Shown piece after piece: positions 16,993 to 25,943 of a stretch of DNA of 64,000 nt. Below the pieces are notes generated by a model. It worked only from the letters and a program-made list of their open reading frames with translations. It ran no database searches and was not told the origin of the DNA. Both the position numbers and the translations under genes were made by a program. The DNA comes from Candidatus Hydrogenedentota bacterium. Lineage in GTDB: Bacteria; Hydrogenedentota; Hydrogenedentia; Hydrogenedentales; SLHB01. How positions within the stretch are numbered: the stretch's first letter is position 1; each line of letters opens with the position of its first letter. The stretch spans positions 165,225-229,224 of the forward strand of contig JADLHJ010000027.1 of assembly GCA_020848835.1 (NCBI GenBank), read 5' to 3'.

Positions 16993-17376
16993 TTACACCG
17001 GCTGGGGCAAATGCCGCTTAATCTGCGCGACAAGCTCCGCAGGCGAGAACGGTTTCAACAATAATGTAGCGGCGCCTACTTCGAGCGTGCGGTCGCGCGC
17101 GTTTGGGTTGTGCGCCGAGGACACACAGACGATCGGAATATTCTGGGTCTGCGGGTTGCCTTTCAATTGCTCGCACACCTCGTAACCGCTCATCATCGGC
17201 ATCATGATGTCGAGCACGATCAGATCAGGCGACTCATTCTCCGCTAAATCGAGCGCACTGATCCCGTCATATGCGCTGATCACGTCGAATCCTTCACTAT
17301 TCAAGGTGCGCGCAATAAACATGACGACATCCGGCTCGTCATCCACCACAAGAATTTTCGTAGGTTTCACGCTCAT
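16993..17376 (-). CDS. stand-alone receiver domain response regulator
   Basis: A 127-residue CheY-like protein with no output domain. The acidic pocket D12/D13, the phosphorylation site D56 (LIVLDIMMP), S87 and K108 (LLLKPF) are all present, so it should be phosphorylated by a histidine kinase that is not encoded nearby. It acts by binding another protein. Its start overlaps the end of the preceding PilZ gene by 4 bp (ATGA), which implies coupled translation and perhaps joint action of phospho-signalling and c-di-GMP signalling. Confidence 0.93.
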   Translation of the reverse strand: MSVKPTKILVVDDEPDVVMFIARTLNSEGFDVISAYDGISALDLAENESPDLIVLDIMMPMMSGYEVCEQLKGNPQTQNIPIVCVSSAHNPNARDRTLEVGAATLLLKPFSPAELVAQIKRHLPQPV

Positions 17377-17834
17377 TTCTCCGTTCGCCGGATGCCCCGG
17401 TCACTAATACGAAAGTCGATCGTGTGCATGCGCACCGGACTGCGCTGCGATGTCCGCGCGCGCTGGTCCGCGTAGCGTACCCGCGGCTCTTTTTTCTCAA
17501 AGGCCCGCTGCAAAATTTCTATTCCGTGGTCCATGAATCCGTCCGGGACGTCCTTGTTCCGGACTATCGTCCCTTCGACAGGAGACGACAAAGGCACGCG
17601 AAACGCCTCGTCGCGCATCAACTGGACGACAACGGCGGTACCCGGCGCGAGGGACTCCAGCATGCGGATACACATCCCGTACGGGTTTATGTTGATGATC
17701 ACGCCCTGATTGATCAAGCCCGGTATTTCCTTGGGCCAGAGTAGGCAGGGGCGGCAAGTCTCCGTGCGCGGCGCCCTACGATTGCCGCGGCGCAGCGAAC
17801 GGCTGTCGGGACTCATGATCATATCGTCCGGCAT
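17373..17834 (-). CDS. PilZ domain protein
   Basis: A 153-residue protein with a central PilZ domain. The N-terminal arginine element is RRGNRRAPRTE and the second element NINPYGMCIRM stands where D/NxSxxG is usual, so the serine is replaced by proline-tyrosine and c-di-GMP binding may be altered. The C-terminal 40 residues are basic and probably unstructured. It heads a unit with a CheY-like gene (4-bp overlap) and then pgsA-der-plsY on the same strand. No membrane segment. The assignment to PilZ is good; ligand binding is uncertain. Confidence 0.7.
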   Translation of the reverse strand: MPDDMIMSPDSRSLRRGNRRAPRTETCRPCLLWPKEIPGLINQGVIININPYGMCIRMLESLAPGTAVVVQLMRDEAFRVPLSSPVEGTIVRNKDVPDGFMDHGIEILQRAFEKKEPRVRYADQRARTSQRSPVRMHTIDFRISDRGIRRTEK

Positions 17835-18009
17835 GCTGCCACCTCACCGCTCACGTACCCCAGCGCGTACGGCAGACCCACGTGCCCGGCGCCGAACGCG
17901 CCGCTACTCTACCACATGCGCCGCGCGTAAACACCTATCTGCGAAAATTGCTTACTTTAAACAAAGGGGGATCTTTCGTGTAGGTAGACTTTGCGTTATG
18001 ATTTAGGAC

Positions 18010-21000
18010 ATGCACAATCCATCCCGGCGCACTTCCTTTTTACTTCGCATTCTTGTCTTTGGTTTTCTCGGCGCCACATCCCATGCGTTTCCCTGGGGCG
18101 ATTCTGACAAACTCGATCCGCGCGATGCCGCGTTCGCGCCTGTTGCGATAGGTCCCGTCAAGGGCGGTGTACAGTGGGCAGTTCCATTAGAAGGCGGACC
18201 AATTCGCGTGTTGTTTATCGCGCCGCGGTTCGCGTTGCGCGACGCAGCCGAGTTGGCGCACCGGCTGGAAATGCGGGTGGAGACGATACCGCTGTGGGAC
18301 GCCACGCACTTTGGCCGGCCCGAAGCGTTTCCCCGAGCGATACCCGGAACTTCCACGGAGGAAATGCTAAGAGAATTTCTCGACAAAATTGACAGGAAAA
18401 TTGATGTGATCGTTGCGGCGAATTTTGATTTTGCCGCGCTACCTCCAGAAGCGTTTGCCGCACTGTCCGAGAAAGTTCGCGCCGGCACCGGCCTTGTCCT
18501 TGCCCACCATCGGCACACCTTACCCGATACGCTGAAGGCATTTCTCGATGAAATAGCTCCAGACGCGAGCGGCGCAATAGTTACCCAAGGCGTTGGCGAA
18601 TCGATGACCGCGGAGTGGATGAACGGTCTTGGCTTTGTGCAGTGCGGCAAGATCGGAGAAGGCCGTGTCGTCGAACTCGACTTTCAAGGGGAATTTCCGC
18701 AGACCCACTGTCTCATTCCCGCGCTCACGAACCCACTCGTCGCCGAGCGCGAAGACTTCGACACCTACCTGTCGCTTGCCGCACGCGCTTCGCGTTGGGC
18801 CGCGGGCCGAGATGTGGCCGTAACGATCACGCGCGTAAGTGCAAAGCCAACGCCCGGTCCCGAAGAAGCGCAGATTCCGCCGGGACTCGAGGATATGGTC
18901 GATGCAAATTCACCCGGCGGCGCTTCGTTGTTGCACGAATTCACGCTGGAACTTTCGGCGCCAGCCGATCGCAATTACACCGTTGTGACAGGCGTGCGCA
19001 GGCGGGGCCGCAACCTGGAAGCCCCTATTACGATTACGCCCAAAAACATTGAACTTCGGAAGGGTTCGCAAACTTACGACTTCTATATCGTAGCCGGCGC
19101 TGGCGATTACTGGTTGGACGCATGGCTGCTCGAAAGCGCAAAACCCGGCGCAAATGTTGTCGAGTGGTCATCTCATCCGGTCAAGATTGATACGTGGCCC
19201 AATATCGCCGACCTCGCCATCAATAAGACGTCTGTATTGCCGCAGGATACGATCGGCGTGACATTTACCATGCCGCCCGGGAACCGTCCTTGCGTGGCGT
19301 TTGTGCGCGCGACGGATGCATTTGGGCGCGTTGTCGCGCAGCGTCATCATCCTATCGAGCCGGAAAAGGCGCTGGTGACGATTGGCCTCGGTTTTGCCGA
19401 CTTACTGGGCGACATTCTAAAGATCGAAGTTTTCGTCTCCGATCGCAATATGCCGACGATGCCTGAATGGGACACACGGGTATGCGCCTACGCGTGCAAA
19501 TACCTGCCTGTGCGGCAGCCGTTCGCTAGTGACGAGCTGCACATCATCGCCGACATTTCCGGCAGTGTTGAGTTCAATGCGCAGCAATTCTATAAACAGT
19601 TCGCAGCAAATGAAATTGATACGGCGGCATTTCCGGTTGCAGAAGAATCGATGCGCGCCGTGGTCTCCTCCGGGCTTCACGCGCTGCCGCAAGTGACTTC
19701 GTATCTGCCCTATCAATCGCAATCGCTTACACGACAACCATGTCTCAATGACCCGGCGTTTCTCCTGTCCGAGCAGACGCATCTAAAAGGCATGGCGCAG
19801 ATCGTGCGCGATTATCCCGCGCTCGCAATTGGTGTGGGCGAGGGGAATGCACTTAGCGCGACTGGCGACGACGTGTGCCGTTGCCCGCATTGCGTGGCGG
19901 CGTTTGGGGAGTACTTGCGAAAGCAGTATGCAGACCTTGACGCGCTTGAGCACGCGTGGGGGGTGCGCCAGGACAATTGGGATAACGTGCAGATACCAAC
20001 AGAGCAGCAGGCGCGCGAGTCAAAGCGCTTTGCACCGTGGATCGATTTTCGCATGTTCATGGATTCGGTTTTCGTCGCAACGCACAACTTCGCGCGCACG
20101 ACACTGCGGACAACGGATCCGCGTGCGCGCAGTGGTTTTGCCGCCTCGCCCGCCGACGAACTATTTGCGGGTTACGATTGGTACACGCTCTGTTCCCGGC
20201 TCGAAATGGTTGCAGCACCCGCTGATAAACGTTTGATAAACATCGCCCGAAGCGCGCGTTCGCAGGCTTCTATCACGGCCGTACAAATGCCCGTTGGAGC
20301 GAATAGCAATACCGAACGTTGGTTGCCCTGGTTTTCAACGCTTCATCGCACACAGGCGGTGTGGTCGCCGGAGTTGATGGCTGGCACGTCTCAAGTTCCT
20401 GTGTCAGTCGCACTCGATGCTATGGGCAATGTTGTATCGTTCGCACCGGAGTTTACCGCGGAGACGGCTGCATTACGCAGCGGTCTCGCGAAACTTTGGC
20501 TAAAGTCCACGCCGCAACGCGCGGCGATCGCGATATATACAAGCCGATCGAGCGCGTGGCTGAATCATGTGGATAATCAGTTCGCGGCAAGCTCTGCGGA
20601 TGCGGAGCGTGAATACGTCAATGTGTTGAGCGCGCTGGGGTACGCATTCGATTTTATATCTGCGGAACGAATCGCAAAAGGCGGTCTTTCAGCCTACCGG
20701 GTGTTAGTTCTGCCGATGACGCGCGCGTTGAGCGACGCTGAAGTGCAGGCGATACGGTCGTTCGCGGACGCCGGTGGTTGTGTCATTGCCGACATCGCGC
20801 CTGCTGTGTTTAGCGAGCACGGTGTTCCACGCGAGGCGCCGCCTATGGCGGATGTATTTGGTGTGCGCTATGTGAAGCCTTCAGGCTCTGCGGAGGCTGC
20901 GAATGCGTTGGTTGAACTAAAATTTGCCGGCAAGAAAGCCAGCGCCGACTTATCTGACATTCGCGTAGATATTGCTGCGGAAGCGGTAGATGCGCAGGCG

Positions 21001-21714
21001 GGTGGGTTGGCAGGTATGACGCCCGTGTGGTTTCTGCGCGACGATAAGCCCGCGCTGCTGCTCAACCACGCAGTTACGACGGGTACACTTGCGCGCGCGC
21101 ACGGTGCTCTGGGGGAGATGCTGAAACTCGCGGGCGTTGGGCCGGTGATTGAAGTCAAGACAAAGAAGAGCAAAGCGTTTCATGGAGAACGATTCTCTGC
21201 GTCCGTTGAAAACACTGCTCTGTACGCACTGTTGGCCAACGCAGATGCGCCGAACGCGCAAAAGCTGCAACTTCAATTCGACAAAAGATCATACGTCTAC
21301 GATCTTCGCGCGCGCATGCCCGTGCTGCGTCCGGCGAAAGTTGAAGTAGAGCTGGCACCCGGCGCCGCGGCGATGTATGCGCTGCTCCCCTACGACGTCA
21401 GCGCGTGCACGCTTACAGTGCCGCCGTCACACCAAATCGGGACGCGTCTTCCGCTCCACGTGAAGTTAGAAACGGTGAAGGGGATGCCAGGAGATCACCT
21501 CGTGCATATAGACGTCTATGCAGTCACAACTGAAACTTCATTTCCGTTGCCGCACTATAGCCAGGACCTGGTTTGTGCAAAAGGCGAGGGCACCGGATTT
21601 ATCCCGTTCGCATTGAACGATGCGATGACGCGGTATCGCATTGTTGCGCGCGATGTATTGACGGGTATTTCCAGCGAAGCGTTTGTAAATTTGACGGGCG
21701 AGAAGCAGGTGTAA
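18010..21714 (+). CDS. exported GH42-like protein with GATase-like domain
   Basis: A 1234-residue protein with an N-terminal signal peptide ending in SHA. The middle part (about residues 590-790) resembles the GH42 beta-galactosidase TIM barrel: it has the Cys cluster CRCPHC (C623, C625, C628) and the following EYLRKQYADLDALEHAWG, both typical of that family. E611, in the place of the acid/base Glu, is preceded by Gly (VGEGN) instead of the usual Asn. Residues about 890-990 look like the trimerisation/GATase-like domain (VLVLPMTRALSDAEVQAIRS). The N-terminal 500 residues are beta-rich and unassigned. A TATGAT box (17997-18002) lies very near the start. It opens the glycan gene run; activity is unproven. 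Confidence 0.75.
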   Translation: MHNPSRRTSFLLRILVFGFLGATSHAFPWGDSDKLDPRDAAFAPVAIGPVKGGVQWAVPLEGGPIRVLFIAPRFALRDAAELAHRLEMRVETIPLWDATHFGRPEAFPRAIPGTSTEEMLREFLDKIDRKIDVIVAANFDFAALPPEAFAALSEKVRAGTGLVLAHHRHTLPDTLKAFLDEIAPDASGAIVTQGVGESMTAEWMNGLGFVQCGKIGEGRVVELDFQGEFPQTHCLIPALTNPLVAEREDFDTYLSLAARASRWAAGRDVAVTITRVSAKPTPGPEEAQIPPGLEDMVDANSPGGASLLHEFTLELSAPADRNYTVVTGVRRRGRNLEAPITITPKNIELRKGSQTYDFYIVAGAGDYWLDAWLLESAKPGANVVEWSSHPVKIDTWPNIADLAINKTSVLPQDTIGVTFTMPPGNRPCVAFVRATDAFGRVVAQRHHPIEPEKALVTIGLGFADLLGDILKIEVFVSDRNMPTMPEWDTRVCAYACKYLPVRQPFASDELHIIADISGSVEFNAQQFYKQFAANEIDTAAFPVAEESMRAVVSSGLHALPQVTSYLPYQSQSLTRQPCLNDPAFLLSEQTHLKGMAQIVRDYPALAIGVGEGNALSATGDDVCRCPHCVAAFGEYLRKQYADLDALEHAWGVRQDNWDNVQIPTEQQARESKRFAPWIDFRMFMDSVFVATHNFARTTLRTTDPRARSGFAASPADELFAGYDWYTLCSRLEMVAAPADKRLINIARSARSQASITAVQMPVGANSNTERWLPWFSTLHRTQAVWSPELMAGTSQVPVSVALDAMGNVVSFAPEFTAETAALRSGLAKLWLKSTPQRAAIAIYTSRSSAWLNHVDNQFAASSADAEREYVNVLSALGYAFDFISAERIAKGGLSAYRVLVLPMTRALSDAEVQAIRSFADAGGCVIADIAPAVFSEHGVPREAPPMADVFGVRYVKPSGSAEAANALVELKFAGKKASADLSDIRVDIAAEAVDAQAGGLAGMTPVWFLRDDKPALLLNHAVTTGTLARAHGALGEMLKLAGVGPVIEVKTKKSKAFHGERFSASVENTALYALLANADAPNAQKLQLQFDKRSYVYDLRARMPVLRPAKVEVELAPGAAAMYALLPYDVSACTLTVPPSHQIGTRLPLHVKLETVKGMPGDHLVHIDVYAVTTETSFPLPHYSQDLVCAKGEGTGFIPFALNDAMTRYRIVARDVLTGISSEAFVNLTGEKQV

Positions 21715-21716
21715 GG

Positions 21717-22406
21717 GTGCTTTGCGGGATTCATCAACTGCATTATCTGCCCTGGCTGCGATACTTCGACAAGATTGCGCGCGCCGACGTATTCATCGTG
21801 CTCGACAACATTCAGTACAACAAGAACGGGTGGCAGAACCGGAACAAGATCAAGGGTGCGACCGGCGCGTTGCTATTGACCGTGCCCGTGCACGCGCCCT
21901 TGGGTAGCACACTCGATGAAGTCGCGATCGACAACACACAACCGTGGCGCAAGAAACATTGGGCGGCAATACAACAGAACTACCAGCGAGCGCCGTACTT
22001 TTCCGACCACGAAGCGTTTCTCTGCGAGGTGTATTCGCGGGAATGGCGTGCTTTAAACGAACTCAACCGCCACATGCTTGAATACTACGTCGCTGTGCTG
22101 GGCATTCACACTCGCATTGCGTATTCGAGCGAACTCGATGTTCCCGGCATCGCCACGGAACGACTCATCAATCTTATCCATGCCGTGGGCGCGGACATGT
22201 ACTACAGCGGCGCATATGCGCTCGATCAATATCTCGACGCATCGCAATTGGAATCGTCCGGTATTGCTCTCCATTTACAGGAATGGCGCGCACCCGTGTA
22301 TCCGCAGTTTCACGGGTCCTTTGTTCCAGACCTTTCCATTGTTGATCTGCTTATGCACTGTGGCCCGGTGTCGCTTGATGTCATCATGGGAAAGGTTGCG
22401 GTATGA
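21717..22406 (+). CDS. WbqC-like family protein
   Basis: A 229-residue protein of the WbqC family, known from O-antigen and other surface polysaccharide clusters, with no proven reaction. Family traits are the N-terminal IHQLHYLPWLRYFDKI, the segment VFIVLDNIQYNKNGWQNR, and TVPV followed by a charged helix. The start is GTG 21717, only 2 bp after the preceding stop codon, with AAGCAGG upstream; a longer frame extends into the previous gene but lacks family similarity. It overlaps the following DegT aminotransferase gene by 4 bp (ATGA). That coupling suggests it helps make an amino-sugar or acylated sugar. Confidence 0.88.
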   Translation: MLCGIHQLHYLPWLRYFDKIARADVFIVLDNIQYNKNGWQNRNKIKGATGALLLTVPVHAPLGSTLDEVAIDNTQPWRKKHWAAIQQNYQRAPYFSDHEAFLCEVYSREWRALNELNRHMLEYYVAVLGIHTRIAYSSELDVPGIATERLINLIHAVGADMYYSGAYALDQYLDASQLESSGIALHLQEWRAPVYPQFHGSFVPDLSIVDLLMHCGPVSLDVIMGKVAV

Positions 22407-23392
22407 ATTTTCGAGTCCCACACAGTGCGCCGGTTGTTGGCGAAGAGGAGGTCGAAGCAGCTGCTCGTGTGCTGCGTTCGGGCCGCCTGGCGCAGGGGCC
22501 GGAGGTTGAGGCATTTGAAGAGGAATGCGCCGGGTTTGTCGGGCGAAAGTTTGGCGTTGCCGTCAGCAGCGGCACGGCGGCTTTGCACCTCGCGTTGGCA
22601 GTGCTGTGCCCGCGGGGGCGCGTGGCATTGCCTTCCTATGGGTGCGCGTCACTGCTTACGGCAGTCGATCTTGCGGAGGCGGAGCCTCTGATCTGCGATA
22701 CGCGAGACGATTTCAATCTGAATCAGGCGGCTGTGATTGGCGATGCCAAGGCCGTAATCTTGCCTCACTTGTTCGGTGCACGCGCTGATGGGCCAGCATC
22801 TTCTGGAGTGCTGATTGAAGACATTGCGCAATCTATCGGCGGACCCACTGGACGAGAAGGGGTGGCGTCTATCGCGTCCTTTTACGCTACCAAGCTTATG
22901 ACTACGGGCGAAGGCGGGATGCTGCTGACCGATGACGAGGGTCTCGCGAGCGCGTTTCGTGACTTGCGCGATTACGACAACCGCGACAATTACCGACCGC
23001 GCTACAACTACAAATTAACTGAGATGCAGGCCGCGATTGGCCGAGTACAACTCATGCGTCTTCCCGGATTTATAATTCGCAGAAAAGAGATCGCGGCACA
23101 GTACAACCGCGCTTTTGAGGCTCTGCCCCTTACGCTTCCGCAAGGTGCAGGCCATGTTTACTTCCGTTATGTTGTGCGTACTGCGCAGCGCGAAGCGCTC
23201 GAAGCGCACTTGCAGTCCCAGGGAATCGAGGCGAAGCGGCCTGTATTCAAACCTGCGCACCACTATCGTTCGGCGACTTGTCCGGAATCCGAGCGCGCCC
23301 ACGCCGAAGCCTTGTCCGTACCCATCCATCCTGCGATGGATGATTCAGATGTGCGGCGTGTTGTGCGCGCATTGATTCGTTACTTTCAGTAG
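22403..23392 (+). CDS. DegT/DnrJ/EryC1/StrS aminotransferase
   Basis: A PLP-dependent sugar aminotransferase of 329 residues that would convert a keto-sugar nucleotide to its amino form. The N-terminal segment SGRLAQGPEVEAFEEE, the SSGTAALHLAL cofactor loop, the IEDIAQSIGG Asp region and the Schiff-base Lys K164 (YATKLMTTGEGG) are all present. It is somewhat shorter than the usual 360-400 residues, with a compact C-terminal part. It overlaps the WbqC-like gene by 4 bp and precedes the phosphoglycosyl transferase gene by 92 bp. The sugar substrate is unknown. Confidence 0.92.
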   Translation: MNFRVPHSAPVVGEEEVEAAARVLRSGRLAQGPEVEAFEEECAGFVGRKFGVAVSSGTAALHLALAVLCPRGRVALPSYGCASLLTAVDLAEAEPLICDTRDDFNLNQAAVIGDAKAVILPHLFGARADGPASSGVLIEDIAQSIGGPTGREGVASIASFYATKLMTTGEGGMLLTDDEGLASAFRDLRDYDNRDNYRPRYNYKLTEMQAAIGRVQLMRLPGFIIRRKEIAAQYNRAFEALPLTLPQGAGHVYFRYVVRTAQREALEAHLQSQGIEAKRPVFKPAHHYRSATCPESERAHAEALSVPIHPAMDDSDVRRVVRALIRYFQ

Positions 23393-23464
23393 TCCCTGCC
23401 GAATTCGCATTCGGACCCGCGCGCGATTACGATTGTGGTTCCGCGCGCGCGGCTGCGCGTTCGC
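23393..23464. other. imperfect intergenic hairpin
   Basis: GTCCCTGCCG near the DegT stop codon can pair with CGGCAGGGGAC further on, with G+C-rich inner arms between. It may attenuate or stabilise the transcript between the aminotransferase and phosphoglycosyl transferase genes. Confidence 0.35.
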
Positions 23465-23484
23465 GGCAGGGGACCGGGGAAATC

Positions 23485-24597
23485 ATGTTCGATAAGCTCC
23501 AATATTGGCCGCGCACCTATATCGCGGCGGCGTGCATATCGTTCATTGTTGCCGTGCTGCTCATGCCGCTTGCGATTACATTGTTTCGGCGCTGGGGTGT
23601 AATCGATCACATTGCCGATAACAAGATTCACAAGCAGCCCGTTCCGCGCGCGGGCGGCATTGTCATCTTTATAGCGTTTGCGATGGGTGTGCTTTTGCCA
23701 AACTATCGCGACAATCCCATGAAGGGCGTTATGCTCGGCGCCGCGGTGTGCCTGCTTGTGGGCGCGATTGACGACTGGCGAGGCGGTATACCAGCGGTCT
23801 TCAAATTTCTCACGCTCACCATCGTCACGTTTATCATGTCGTGGTACGGCGTTCTGCTGAGCACCTTTGGCGTGTACTGGCTCGATCTGCTGCTCACGTT
23901 GTTTTGGATCGTTGGCGTCACGAGCGCGTTTAATGGCCTCGATAACATGGACGGGCTTGCGAGCGGTGTCGCGACAGTAGTGTCAACGATGTATCTATTC
24001 ATTGCGCTGCAGGTGTTTTATGTCAAGGGCACCGAGACGAGCCTTTCGTGGTTTGGCTTGTTGGCTGCCGGACTTATCGGCGCAAATCTTGGTTTTCTTG
24101 TTTATAACTTTAGACCCGCGCGTATATTTATGGGCGATGCGGGCAGCTTCTTTCTCGGGTTCACGCTCGCCGCGCTTGGCGTGATGGGCGAATGGAGCGA
24201 GAATCGAATTGTCTCCATATCGATTCCGGTCTTGATACTCGGTGTTCCGATCTTTGATTTTGCGTACATACTTGTCGCGCGCATCATCCGCGGCGAAACT
24301 AAATCGATTCGCCAGGTTATCGAACACTGCGCTCCCGATCATCTCTCCCATCGCCTCGTGTGGATCGGATTTTCCCAGCGCAATGCGGTTTTGTTTATAT
24401 ATCTCATCGCGATTGCGATGGGGATCAGTGGCGTGCTGCTACGCAATAGTACGAGCTATATCGACACAGTTCTGGCGATTGTGCAGGGCTTGTCTGTAGT
24501 TGTAATCGTAATCGTGCTCATGCTGACCGCCGCGCGCCGGAACGAAGCAATATCAAACGATTTGAATCGAGAAACCGGGGGAAACCAGGGTGAGTGA
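23485..24597 (+). CDS. WecA/MraY-type phosphoglycosyl transferase
   Basis: A polytopic membrane enzyme of 370 residues that moves a sugar-1-phosphate from a UDP-sugar to undecaprenyl phosphate, starting a lipid-linked glycan. Conserved motifs: KIHKQPVPRAGGI, GAIDDWRG, FNGLDNMDGLASG (the catalytic Asp pair region), FMGDAGSFFLGF, and the cytosolic loop ending DHLSHRL with His residues as in TagO/WecA. About ten membrane spans. It has no MraY-specific surroundings (no mur genes), so a role in surface polysaccharide or teichoic/O-antigen-like glycan is preferred over peptidoglycan. It overlaps the next gene by 8 bp. Confidence 0.9.
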   Translation: MFDKLQYWPRTYIAAACISFIVAVLLMPLAITLFRRWGVIDHIADNKIHKQPVPRAGGIVIFIAFAMGVLLPNYRDNPMKGVMLGAAVCLLVGAIDDWRGGIPAVFKFLTLTIVTFIMSWYGVLLSTFGVYWLDLLLTLFWIVGVTSAFNGLDNMDGLASGVATVVSTMYLFIALQVFYVKGTETSLSWFGLLAAGLIGANLGFLVYNFRPARIFMGDAGSFFLGFTLAALGVMGEWSENRIVSISIPVLILGVPIFDFAYILVARIIRGETKSIRQVIEHCAPDHLSHRLVWIGFSQRNAVLFIYLIAIAMGISGVLLRNSTSYIDTVLAIVQGLSVVVIVIVLMLTAARRNEAISNDLNRETGGNQGE

Positions 24598-25930
24598 GTC
24601 TCCATCTATACGTAACCATAAACGACCCCTTTCGATTCGCTTCCACCGGAATTTGATCTCGATACCGCGGATTTTGATCATATTTTCCTGCTTTCTCTCA
24701 TATGCGGCCGATTCCGAGACGACGGACCCGCTCAATGTGCGCGATTTTGGCGCGATATCCGACGGTACAACGGACAATACTTCCGCATTTCAAAAGGCGC
24801 TGGACGCAGCAGCAGCGGGAAAGCTTACGGAGGTTGTCGTGCCCGCGGGCCGTTATAGTTTCTCCGGCTCGCTGCGGTTCCCAAAGGAGGTTAGCCTACG
24901 CGGCACCTACGACTATGTGCCTTCGCACGCCGGCGTGCGCGACAAGTCGGATGAAAAGCCGGACTACGGTTCAGTTTTGCTGGTTCGCGGCGATGCTGGT
25001 AACGACGCGGCTTCCGCATTTATCCAATTACAGACAAACTGCGTGATCCAGGGTTTCTGCATTTACTACCCTGATCAGAAGGAAGATACGCCAGAGCCCG
25101 TCAAATACCCCTACACGATATCCATGCGCGGTAACAATCCCGCGGTGATCGATTGTGAGTTGCTCAACCCTTATAACGGTATCGATGCCTCGCAGAACCA
25201 GCGTGCGCTTATACGCAATGTGCATGGCCAGCCGCTGCACATTGGCATCTACGTCAACGACATTTACGATATTGGCCGCATCGAAAACGTGCATTGGAAC
25301 CCGTGGTGGTCGCTCAATACGCCGGTGTACAACTGGCAAATGGAGCATGGCATCGGCTTTCTCTTTGGCCGCACGGATTGGCACTACGTCCTCAACACGT
25401 TCTGTTTCGGGTACCACATCGGCTATCACTTCGTCGAAACCAAAAGCGGTGTCACCAATGGCAATTTCCTAGGCATCGGCGCAGACAATTGCCAGACGGC
25501 CGTCGTGGTTGAAGGCAGCGCGCCCTTCGGCATTCTGATCACCAATGGCGAATTTGTTTCGTTTAACGGCCCGGATCCCACGATGGTGCGTGTCGAGAAA
25601 ACCAATACCGGCGTCGTGCGTTTTTCCAATTGCGCCTTCTGGGGACCCTGCAACCGCAACGCCGTTATCGATGGTAAAGGCACGGTAGGATTCAGCGACT
25701 GCACATTTGTGCAATGGGGACACCGCGGCCAGGAAGTTCACGCAATTGAAGCGTTAGGCGGATCGCTACTAATCCGCGGTTGTGAGTTCCGGGAAGACAA
25801 GGCGCAGGTGTGGCTAAAAGAAGGGGTTCAGCGCGCGGTCGTCACGGACAACCTCATTCGCGGCGAGGCCCGCATTAAAAACGAAGCGCGCGGCGTAGTT
25901 GTCATAGAGGACAACGCCGCCGCGCCGTAG
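24590..25930 (+). CDS. right-handed beta-helix protein (pectate lyase-like)
   Basis: A 446-residue exported protein starting at GTG 24590, inside the previous gene. A long basic N-region and hydrophobic stretch (ILIIFSCFLSYAA) form the signal or anchor. Then comes the Pectate_lyase_3 N-terminal motif VRDFGAISDGTTDNTSAFQ, followed by beta-helix turns to the end. Such domains bind, cut or modify polysaccharides; no catalytic residues can be singled out. Its place at the end of the glycan run suggests it acts on the polymer made by the upstream genes. Substrate unknown. Confidence 0.8.
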   Translation: MSESPSIRNHKRPLSIRFHRNLISIPRILIIFSCFLSYAADSETTDPLNVRDFGAISDGTTDNTSAFQKALDAAAAGKLTEVVVPAGRYSFSGSLRFPKEVSLRGTYDYVPSHAGVRDKSDEKPDYGSVLLVRGDAGNDAASAFIQLQTNCVIQGFCIYYPDQKEDTPEPVKYPYTISMRGNNPAVIDCELLNPYNGIDASQNQRALIRNVHGQPLHIGIYVNDIYDIGRIENVHWNPWWSLNTPVYNWQMEHGIGFLFGRTDWHYVLNTFCFGYHIGYHFVETKSGVTNGNFLGIGADNCQTAVVVEGSAPFGILITNGEFVSFNGPDPTMVRVEKTNTGVVRFSNCAFWGPCNRNAVIDGKGTVGFSDCTFVQWGHRGQEVHAIEALGGSLLIRGCEFREDKAQVWLKEGVQRAVVTDNLIRGEARIKNEARGVVVIEDNAAAP

Positions 25931-25943
25931 TATCAACGCTTGG

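Noticed and set aside
21573..21716. N-terminal extension of the WbqC-like protein
   Set aside because: It overlaps the previous gene in another frame and has no family similarity; GTG 21717 with a ribosome site is a better start.
23485..24597. MraY of peptidoglycan synthesis
   Set aside because: The neighbours are surface-glycan genes, no mur genes are present and the C-terminal loop fits WecA/TagO better; kept as WecA/MraY-type.
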